Position numbers and translations under genes: made by a program | Part shown: piece by piece, positions 55,826 through 64,000 of the stretch | Numbering within the stretch: the first letter of the stretch is position 1 | Layout: every line of letters begins with the position of its first letter | The notes under the pieces: generated by a model | What the model saw: only the letters and a program-made list of their open reading frames with translations | Told to the model about the DNA's origin: nothing | Databases searched by the model: none | Assembly: GCA_023935145.1 (NCBI GenBank) | Contig: CM043698.1 | Coordinates: 65,370,001-65,434,000 of the forward strand | Length of the DNA: 64,000 bases | Origin: Bretschneidera sinensis | Lineage: Eukaryota > Streptophyta > Magnoliopsida > Brassicales > Akaniaceae | Direction of reading: 5' to 3'

Positions 55826-55845
55826 AAGGCCCCTCACTCCCTTAA
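55826..55845 (-). other. E2 polypurine tract
   Basis: The minus strand reads GGGAGTGAGGGGCCTT next to the LTR, equivalent to the E1 tract. Confidence 0.72.
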
Positions 55846-55879
55846 GTACATTTATGTGCTCTAAGGAAGTATGATAGGG

Positions 55880-56279
55880 CTCGGTCTTGGGGACGTTGGT
55901 CTGAGAATGTGAGTAGCAGTCAATATGCTCGGCTTTGGAGACGTTGGTCCGAGCATATGAGCAACAGTCAATATGTTCGGCCTTCGAGACATTGGTCCGA
56001 GCATATGAGCAACAGTCAATATTTTCGACCTTCGAGACGTTGGTTCGAGCATATGAGCAGCAGTCAATATGCTCGGCCTTGGAGACGTTGGTCCGAGCAT
56101 ATGAGCAGCGGTCAATATACTTGGCCTTGGAGACGTTGGTCCGAGCATATAAGCAACGGTCAATATGCTCGGCCTTGGATACATTGGTCCGAGCATGTGA
56201 GCAGTAGTCAATATACTCAGCTTTGGAGAGGTTGGTCCAAGCATATGAGCAGCAATCAATATGCTCGACCTTGGAGACC
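55880..56279. repeat. 48-bp tandem array of E2 (~8 units)
   Basis: The unit is 48 bp with GAGCATATGAGCAGCAGTCA, ATATGCTCGGCC and TTGGAGACGTTGGTCC. It is homologous to the E1 unit but shows its own fixed differences (TCAATATG for TCAAAATG; GACGTTGGTCC for GACATGGGACC). Open frames on both strands are by-products of the multiple-of-three period. Confidence 0.9.
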
Positions 56280-56639
56280 TTCAATTTGGGACGTCCACTT
56301 TTGATGTCTATAAGGGATTTTTAGACTTCTTTTCCTGGATTTTTTGGTGAATTCTTGGGCTTATTCTTTTGGAGTTTTTGGTAGACTCTTGGGCTTCTTG
56401 TCTTTTAGGCCTAGATCGAACCTTTGGTGTTGGGCCCTGGGTAATCTTTTTTGCTTTCTAGGCCCAAAAGGATGATACTTGGGTTTTCTTCAGAACCCTT
56501 TTACATGTGGCAGTAGAGTGGAAACGGTGGAGACATTATTGATTAGTTCCTTTGGGGAATGGAACATCACCTCGAGCAAGTAAAATATCGCGTTATTGCG
56601 GCTGGGGGCTCTTTGGGAACTTAAAAGTAGACTCGGTTA

Positions 56640-56948
56640 CTTCAACCGTCACATCCTCCCAATCGTAAGGTTTAATTCTCCTCGTTTGTCACGACTCTCT
56701 TCCAATATAAGGGCGTTTACTCCTTATTTTACTTCACTTCACTTCACTTGTAAACAGAGAATAAATTTGAGTGCCCACATACTTGTCCCAAAAGTTTGAG
56801 AGTGCTCGGAGTTGATTTTGGTGGGAGGGCTGCTCGAAGCTGTCTTGAGGTTAAAGGGTGATTAAGGTTTGAGGGTGCACGGGGCTTTGACTGAGGAGGA
56901 ACTACTTGGGCCATCATATTTTGGTGAGTTTTTTCTGTCTACCTTTTC
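56640..56948 (+). promoter_or_regulatory. Promoter and leader of the E2 antisense gene
   Basis: CTCGTTTGTCACGACTC, then the TATA-like CCAATATAAGGGC at ~56702, then CACTTCACTTCACTTG and ~190 bp of leader to the ATG. Aligned blocks are kept in E1 at 7120-7462. Confidence 0.55.
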
Positions 56949-59012
56949 ATGTCTTCAATAGATAGATTTTGCGATAGGCCCGATAGCGGTAGTGATGATA
57001 GTACGTCCGGGGAGACGGAGTTGAGCTCGTCCTCCACCAGGATTGAGTTCTCGGATGGTGCCGAGGCTAAGGAGGTGCCATTGGCCATGGTGCCTTACAT
57101 GGCAGTGAAAGAGGGGGAGTATGAAGAGTACTCTGCCTTTGGGGGTGCGGACGAGGTAGATACTACCCTAATCGAGCTGAGGGGGGATATGGCTGTGGAG
57201 GAGAGGCTGCAATGGACGTTTGTGGTGAACGCTGTACCCAGCCAAATAGAGGAGGAAGATCTCGAGGTGATTCGGAAGACATACCATATTCCCAAGGAGT
57301 ATGTCCTTAGGCCAGCCAGGGTTAAGGAGAGGGCATGTGATGTTCTTTCGAGCCACGCTCTCTACGAAATATATGTGTATGAGCAATACATGAGGGCCGA
57401 GCTTCGATTTCCCCTTCATCAATTCTTTTGGGCAGTGTTAAGGTATTTTGACAGAGCACTGTGCTAGCTAGTACCAAACTCAGTACGGCTGATTATGACT
57501 TTTATCTATGTCTGCATGGAGGTGGGAGGACTGATGAACATCGACGTCTTCAAGGCCCACTTCCAGATAAACAAGTATGACCAAATTGGGTGGGTCGTGA
57601 TTAGTTCGAAGGCAAAGAGGAGGCTGTTGAGGAAGATGCCCTATTCAATCAAAAGGTGGAAGAAGTTGTTCTTTTTCATCCAAAGTGAGAGGAATTTTCG
57701 GGTTCCGCTCTCTTGGAGCTTGGATCGGGTGGGGAAATGCAAAAAAGTGAGCCTCTTGTTCCGCGAGTAGGATACGTTGAATGCCATGGTGGTCGCATCC
57801 CTGGACGTGGAGGTTCTGTATGACAATGAGGAATTTATGAGGCACGATCTCTGCCCTCAATGCCCCGATGAGTCAATAGAGATCGATAACCCTTTCGCCT
57901 GCTACTTTATACTTATGCCTTTTTTCCTTTTGTTTATCATTCTTTTTATGTTTTGCTTTGCACTCTTGTCCATTCATTCTATACTTATGCATTTTTTTTC
58001 TATGTTTGGGTAAAGATGGAAGCGACGGCTAAGGTTAGGGAGCAGGCCATGAAGCTTGCATTAGAGAGAAAGAAGGCAGTCGAGGTGGGGAAGCAACCTG
58101 TTTTTACTCTAGTTGTGAAGAAGAGGCCGCGAGCTCTTTCCCCCCACTCCTATAGACCTAGAGAGCCCTCTCAAGCTCTCCCCTGAGCTAGGGGTTACTC
58201 TAACTGTGCCCCAAGTTTCATCCTCATCCCGCGGCGTCCCTTCGTGTGCGGTGGTCTTCACGCCCAACTAGGGTTTAAAGATTGACGATTCAGTCTTCTC
58301 TCATCCCTGAGTGGCCTGGGAACACTTAGTATTGGGGGTTCCACCTCGAGACATGCTGGAGCTCTCGTAGAGGCTAATTGAGGCACTCTGCTTCGCTGTT
58401 GAGGCCTTGACTTCTCAGGTAAACAATTCTTTTTTTCCTTTCCTTAGATTTTCTTTTCATCTTGGTAGTTAACGATCCTCGTCTTGTTTCAGTCAGGAGT
58501 GCTATTGGCGGTGTTGTTGCACCAGTGCATGGATACAGTTGAGAAGCTAGGTAAGGCTCAACAGAAGGTGAATGAAAGTGTCGAGCTTTTCCACTAGCTA
58601 CAAATGTCTTTAGAGGTCGTCGATTAGGCCAAGGTTGAGGCCGCTCGGGAGAAGGATGCTGTTGTGGCCTTGGAGTAGCGACTTTATGAGGAGGCTGAGG
58701 CTCATACTCGGAAGGCTGTAGAGGATGCCCTGCCTGCCTTTAAGGACTCTGCTTCCTATAGGGGGCCATCGAGGAGGAGGGGGGTCTGCAGTACCTTTAG
58801 AGCTTCTTGGAGGCGAAGAGGAAAGCTGAGGCCTTCTACCCAGGGGTCGACTTCTCTGCTCTGGACCTAGCCGACTCTTTGGAGGAGAAATTGATTGCGG
58901 TTGATGAAGGTGATGAGAAGAAAGTGGTCGCCCAGCCAGAGGATTGGGGTTGAGGCCGGGGTTGAGGTAGTTACCCTGCGGGATGACGTGCCTGCAGGGG
59001 CGATTGACCCCT
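56949..59012 (+). pseudogene. E2 antisense gene (putative gypsy-type transposon protein)
   Basis: The start is ATG at 56949 (MSSIDRFCDRPDSGSDD). The N-terminus is acidic. The Transposase_28-like domain has LAMVPYMAVKEGEYEEY, YVYEQYMRAELRFPLHQFFW, VPNSVRLIMTFIYVC and VFKAHFQINKYDQIGW. A lysine-rich and coiled-coil C-terminal part follows beyond 58017, with FLEAKRKAEAFYPGVDF near 58810-58860. Two introns are suggested: about 57880-58015, and 58418-58491 (CAG|GTAAACAATT ... CTTGTTTCAG). A TAG at ~57465 interrupts a position where E1 keeps CAA, and further stops follow, so this copy is also inactive. It runs opposite to gag-pol; its function is unknown. Confidence 0.78.
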
Positions 59013-59159
59013 GAGGATTTATCTTTTTTTTTGTTCTTTCTTTTTGTAATTCAATGCCGATAGAGCCTCAGTGTAACCTTATTATGTGACTTAATGAAAT
59101 TGCGAGTTTTCATCAATTGGTTATCTTTTACTATAAGCATACTTTTGACCTTACAACCG

Positions 59160-60100
59160 TAGTTTTACGAGCCACACTCGAGGCATATGCTATTGGTAGA
59201 ACTTTCGAAGGTTTTCAGCATTTCAAGTGTCAGAAACGGGTGACATACCCTTTTAATGCGATATGAGCTTTCCCAATTTGGGACAAGCCTCCCCGTTTTT
59301 CATGGATGAGATCAGTGTTCATCTGTAGGGCTTCTTCCTTGTTATCGTTCTCGAAATTTTGTACTCATAGTGAGGGTACCCCAATTTCTAAGGGGATGAT
59401 CGCTTTGGAGCTGTACACATGAAGAAAGGGTTTCTCCTGTGGGTGTTCGGACGATAGTCTAGTACGCCTAGAGTACATTTGGCAAGTGGTTAGCCCACTA
59501 TTTGTCTGCCTCATCTAGTCTCCTCTTGATGCCTTGTATAAACATTTTGTTGGTTATTTCGGCTTGTCTGTTAGCCTGTAGGTACTCGACAGAGGAGAAT
59601 CAGTGTTCAATGTTCAGTTTTCGCAAAACATTTTGAATTTGGCACTATCAAATTGTTTGCTGTTTTTGGTCACTAGTATACAGGGAACGCCGAAACTGCA
59701 CACTATGGACTTCCAAACGTAGCTTCGAGCCTAGTGGTCGGTTGTGCTAGCCAATAGTTCCATGTCTACTCATTTAGTGAAGTAATCTATCGCCATGATA
59801 AGGTGTTTTCGTTGACTGGGCGCTTTGGTGAAGGGGCCAAGGAGATCCATCCCCTTCATGACGATGGGGAGTGGGCTCGTGATCGAGGTAAGGGGGTTAG
59901 CCGGTCAGTGGGGTGCCGGAGAGTACTGTTGACAACTTTTGCACTTCTTCAGTAATTCCATTGCCTTCTTTTGCATCATGGGCCAGTAGTAGCCTTGTCA
60001 GAGTATTTTGAAGGCTAGGGCCTGACCTTCTAGGTGGTTTTCGAAGATTCCTTCGTAGACCTCCTGGACGGCACAGTTGCCTTTGGTGGGCCCTAGTCAT
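59160..60100 (-). pseudogene. E2 integrase
   Basis: The minus strand around 59870-59640 encodes MDLLGPFTKAPSQRKHLIMA, IDYFTK (catalytic Asp) and VWKSIVCSFGVPCILVTKNS. In the last motif the second catalytic Asp appears as Lys (TKNS where E1 has TDNS). Stops are present. The upstream zinc-binding part lies towards 60100. Confidence 0.75.
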
Positions 60101-60179
60101 TTATGATCGTATACCGTAATACCCGGGAGACGATCTTTCTAGCTTCATTTATTTACTTGGGGAGCTGGCTATCCCTTAA

Positions 60180-60720
60180 ATATCAGAGGATCGGATCAAC
60201 CCAGGTTTCTCTTTCGGTTAATGGTAACACAGAGATCTTTTCAATGCTTGGGGTGACGAGTGTTTCGAGGTACACCGCTTGTGTGGGCTCGGGCTGGCGG
60301 GAGGAGGTGAGTCGAGTCAGGGAATCATCTTTCGAGTTTTTCGTCCGGGAGAGCTGGGTTATCCGAAATACTTTAAACTTAGCGGTAAGTTTTCTAGCTT
60401 TTTCTAGGTAGCGAGCAATATTCTCTCCTTGGGCTTCAAATTCTCTGTTAATCTGATTCACTACCAACTGCGAGTCTTTGTATGCGTCTAGGGCTTCGAC
60501 GACCATCACCTTAGCCAACTTCATTCCGGAAAATAATGCCTTGTACTCTGCTTCATTATTGGAGGCACTGAATCAGAACCTTAAGGCGTACTCAATGGTG
60601 AAACCGTCTGGGCTGCATAGGATGTGATTGGCCCCGATTTAGGTGCTATTGGAGGATCCATCAACATGGAGGGTCCACTGCAAAACTTTCTCGACCATCT
60701 CGAGGTCCGGGGTAGGGTCT
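60180..60720 (-). pseudogene. E2 RNase H and connection to integrase
   Basis: The minus strand reads QWTLHVDGSSN at about 60680-60650, then NNEAEYKALFSGMKLAKVMV, DSQLVVNQINREFEAQGENI and ARYLEKARKLTAKFKVF (open frame 60524-60183). The active-site Asp and Glu are present. Confidence 0.8.
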
Positions 60721-61029
60721 GGTTTGCCTTGGAGGGTTGTCTTTACGTTAAAATCCGCGAGAGCCTGAGTCTTGATGGCTTTTGAGGATGATACTGGATG
60801 TCAAACTCATCAAGCTCTACGGACCACTTGACCATCCTTTCAGAGACATATGGCTTATGTAGCATTTGTATCAGTGGCTAGTCCGTTAAAAGGATGATAG
60901 TGTGTGCTTGAAAGTATGACCGGAGTTTTCATACTGTGATCAGGAGGGCATACGCCATCTTTCTATCGGGAGATACCCTGTTTTCGCACCGTGGAGGATC
61001 TTGCTTACATAGTACACGAGTCTTTGGAT

Positions 61030-62280
61030 GCCATATTCCTCTCGGATCAAGACAACGGCCACTATTTTTTATCCAGCCAATAGGTACAAGAAGAGTTCTT
61101 CGCCGATGATGGGTTTGGTCAGAAGTAGGGGTGAGCTCAAATATTCTTTCAGTTCTTCGAACGCCTTTTTACTATCTCCTGTCCAGGCGAAGTCTTTCAC
61201 TTTTCTGATGGCCTTGAAGAAGGGGAGGAACTTCTTTGTGGATTTTGACATGAACTAGCTGAGTGCAGCTATCCGCCCTATCAACTGTTGCACTTCTTTT
61301 ACTGTCTGAAAGGGGGTCATGCCGAAGATGGCCTCAATTTTTTTGGGTTGGCCTTTATACATCTTTGGGTTACCAGGAAGCCGGGAAGCTTCCCCCCAGT
61401 AACTCCAAAAGCGCACTTCGCAGGGTTTAGTTTTATTTGATAACGCCGAAGCACCTCAAATGCTTCATCCCGATCAGTTTCGTGGTCTTTAACTTCGACA
61501 CTCTTGATTAACATATCATCCATATACACTTCCATATTCCTCCCGATTTGCTCGTGGAAGATTGTTTACCAACCTTTGATACATTGTCCCAACATTTTTA
61601 AGGTCGAAGGGCATAACCTTGTAGCCGTACAAGCCCTGGCCGGTGATAAAGGCCATTTTCTCTTGATCAGATTCATGCATGAGGATATGGTTGTAGTCGG
61701 AGTAAGTGTTAATGAAGGTTAGAAGCTCGTGCCCCGATGCTGCATCGACTAGTTGATCGATCCGTGGCAGTAGGAAACTATTATTCAGACAGGCTTTGTT
61801 CAGGTTCGTGAAATCGATGCAGATTTGCCACTTTTCATTGGGTTTTTTGACAACCACCACGTTGGACACCCAGTCGGGATAATCCGTTTCTCTGACGAAA
61901 TTCACTGCGAGCAGCTTGTCCACTTTAGCTTTAATGGCGACTTGTCATTTGGAAGTAAACAACCTCTTCTTCTGGATGACTGGTCTGTTGTTTGGATCCA
62001 CATTTAACTAGTGCACAATCACCTCTGAGCTAATCCTGGGCATGTCCGAGGCCGACCAAGCAAAGATTTCTTGATTCTTTCGAAGCAAGGATCTTTTGGG
62101 GCATTCCAGAATGTTGGAGCTGATCTGGACCATTCGGGAGGTGTCTTCATCGAGGGGGACTGCAGTCAGTTCTTCCATAGACTGGCCTTTAGAAACTCTT
62201 ATTCCATCCCTGAAGTCCTCTACCTTGAAGGGAGAGCCTCCGTCCTCCTTCCCCCTCTTACGGTATTTAGGTAACAAGAC
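61030..62280 (-). pseudogene. E2 reverse transcriptase
   Basis: The lead-in EDFRDGIRVSKGQSMEEL (62277-62008) is followed by VDKLLAVNFVRETDYPDW-like sequence, WQICIDFTNLNKAC and DQEKMAFITGQGLYGYKVMP (61923-61516). The catalytic box is VYMDDMLIKSVEVKD (near 61525), then LNPAKCAFGVTGGKLPGF. Thumb/connection sequence with LPFFKAIRKVKDFAWTGDSK (61251-61069) ends the domain. A few stops and frameshifts split the frame. Confidence 0.88.
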
Positions 62281-62309
62281 CTAGAAACTTGCTGGTTTCC
62301 TCTAACTTT

Positions 62310-62830
62310 ACTTACTCAATTGTCGGTAGGGAAATTCATCTTTAAATGGTAGGTGAAGATGAATGCTTTGAACTTGTTGAGGGTGGGCCTACTGAGGATC
62401 ATGTTGTAGGATAACGGTTGCTTGACCACTAGGAAAACAATCTGTACGGTGGTTGTTTGCAAGGCTATCCCTGCAGTGACTAGGAAGATTATACTGCCTT
62501 TGGCGAACACCGGACCCCCCAAGAAACCGTAGAGCAGAGTGAATATTGGTTCCAGTTGTATGTCTTCCAACTATATCTGTCGGAACCCGTCATAAAAGTG
62601 GATGTCGACCGAGCTCTTGTTGTCGACCAAGATACATCTGACGTCGTGGTTGGCCACAAGAAGGGAGACCACCACGGCATTGTCATGAGGGGTTTGTATT
62701 CCTTCTAGATCGTCGTTTGTGAAGTAGATCGTTTGGTCCATTTTCCTAAGCTTGTGGGGCTCGCTGACTGAAGCCATAGACCTGGCATAGGCCTTTTCGC
62801 TGTGTCCTGAGTTGCCCACAATGACAGGGC
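62310..62830 (-). pseudogene. E2 protease region
   Basis: The open frame 62819-62571 on the minus strand has IYFTNDDLEGIQTPHDNAVV and RCILVDNKSSVDIHFYDGF. The glycine of the DNGS active site is Lys here (DNKS), so the enzyme would be dead. The downstream half (62570-62316) includes QLEPIFTLLYGFLGGPVFAK. Confidence 0.8.
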
Positions 62831-62999
62831 CCCCACAGATGGTTTTGATGATATTGGTTGTGGTGGCCTATGGGCCTCTCTAGCCGGGCCTTTCTCAGTT
62901 TGGCCCCGGACTTCTCCGAGAGGTGTGGTTTGTCTGGTTTCGACTAGGCGGACTCTCGGGACTTCTTCGAGGCCATCCGGGCATTCTTTCTTGTGGTGG

Positions 63000-64000
63000 T
63001 CTGGTGAATTCTTTCAACCGCCTCTACTGATAAGGGCCTCAATTTGATGTTTTAGGGACAGACACTATTCGGTAAATTGTCCATAGTTTCTGTGGAACTG
63101 ACACCACTTACTTTGATCCCCACTAAGGCGCAACGGCCTCGAAGGCCATTGAAGGATCGTTCTGTCTTGGAGTTGCATCAGGACATTGGTTTTGGATGCG
63201 TTGAGGTTAGTAAATCTATTGAAGTGTCCGGGGGCTTTGTGCCTATTTTCGCTGAAAGGTCGCTTGGTTGGTTCGTGGCGAGGACTGATAAGGTCATTCC
63301 TCTTATTCTCTGTGTCCCCTTCTCGTTCCTTCCAGAAGGTTTGATCATCTTCTGCCAGCATGTACTTCTCGGATCGAGCCAAAATCTCGTTTATGTTGGT
63401 GGACGGTCGCCTAGTGAGCTTGGAGCTAAAGATTTCGGACCTTAGTCTGTTTTTGAATGCTAGCATCTGGACGTTGGGATCGAGGTCGGGGATCTCCCAA
63501 GTGGTGGTACTGAACCTCGAAATATAGGCCCAAAGTTTTTCTCCCCAGAGTTGGATGATGTTGAGCAGGGACTTCGAGATCTTTTTAGGTCCCTTGCTGC
63601 TGAGGAAGTGGGACGTGAAAGCGTAGCTCAGCTCCTTGAAAGTGCCAATGCTCCTAGGTTTTAAACAAGAGTACCAAGTTCGAGCTGCCTTCTCGAGCAT
63701 CAGGGGGAACGCTCGGCACATTACGGGATCGAAATGTCGATGTAGAGTCATGGTGGTCTTATAGTGTTGGAGATGATCCAATGGGTCTGCTGAACCGTCG
63801 TAAGGTTTGAATTGGGGCATTCGGAAGTTTGGCGGGAGCTGAGCTTCGAGGACTTCTTGGGTGAAGGGCGAGTCCTGAACGTTGAGCTCATCCAGGACAC
63901 TGTGGTTTTGACACTTGGGTGCTTTGTCGATTCATTCCTCCATTTCCTCGATTCGACTATCAAGGCCGAGGTTGTTCCTGGAATAGGGGCTCCTTTTGGG
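63000..64000 (-). pseudogene. E2 gag, N-terminus outside the window
   Basis: The open frame 63820-63065 encodes a Retrotrans_gag domain: MPQFKPYDGSADPLDHLQHY, ARTWYSCLKPRSIGTFKELS, FTSHFLSSKGPKKISKSLLN and FKNRLRSEIFSSKLTRRPST. A basic C-terminal tail follows. Coding continues left of the ATG-started frame in another frame to the window end (63963-63748 on the minus strand), so the true start is outside or the frame is shifted. The product would be the capsid protein. Confidence 0.82.

Larger units (their letters stand above)
55269..64000 (-). mobile_element. E2: Tat-type Ty3/gypsy retrotransposon, 3' portion
   Basis: Same architecture as E1: 3' LTR (55269-55825), PPT, 48-bp tandem array, plus-strand antisense gene, then minus-strand integrase, RNase H, RT, protease and gag running to the window edge. 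The 5' LTR lies outside. Coding regions are better preserved than in E1 but have stops. The LTR has diverged more (55269 starts TATTGATGCC instead of TGTTGATG), so it is a related rather than recently identical copy. Confidence 0.9.

Noticed and set aside
55823..56304. Overlapping repeat ORFs on both strands
   Set aside because: Same cause as in E1: the 48-bp array read in several frames.

Overview
This window is nuclear DNA of a flowering plant, most likely a eudicot. It is AT-rich, its genes have GT-AG introns, plant-type LTR retrotransposons dominate, and the host genes are plant families. I see three host-gene zones: the first four exons of a proteasome assembly chaperone 2 (PAC2) homologue (2516-4122, minus), an intact single-exon JINGUBANG-type WD40 gene (43911-45425, plus), and captured gene pieces inside transposons. 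Nearly everything else is mobile DNA or its remains. No tRNA, rRNA or CRISPR array was seen.

Layout. 1-5429: a hAT-type MITE with an 8-bp target duplication (1369-1984), then PAC2. 5430-16034: a complete but decayed Ty3/gypsy element of Tat type on the minus strand (E1; TSD GTAGC), with an antisense gene and a 48-bp tandem array. 16035-19100: its right flank (F1). 19100-23070: remains of a CACTA transposon (CACTA-2) carrying a VAP27-like gene fragment. 23071-26033: a second copy of the E1 leader, LTR and flank (F2), showing a segmental duplication. 26034-40344: a complete non-autonomous CACTA element (CACTA-1; TSD TAT) inserted in F2. It carries callose synthase exons and a purple acid phosphatase end, and is itself interrupted by a Sirevirus-like Ty1/copia element (28922-39268; TSD TTTTC). 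40345-45981: the rest of F2, the WD40 promoter and gene. 45982-52502: a collapsed copia element (TSD TTGAC) with three copies of its leader. 52503-55268: a foldback MITE and a LINE tail. 55269-64000: a second Tat-type gypsy element (E2), cut by the window end inside gag.

How the parts relate. The empty CACTA-1 site is preserved in F1 and the E1-flank junction is shared by F1 and F2. The order of events can therefore be read: E1 insertion, duplication of its right end and flank, CACTA-1 insertion, Sirevirus insertion. The two CACTA elements share one terminus and the same roughly 260-290 bp cassette but carry different host genes, both in the same orientation relative to that terminus. In the Sirevirus, the palindrome that crowds the LTR enhancer (CCAGTCGACTGG) is clustered again just upstream of a TATA box in front of an extra ORF. 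That ORF is the only intact reading frame in the element, which suggests a separate internal promoter.
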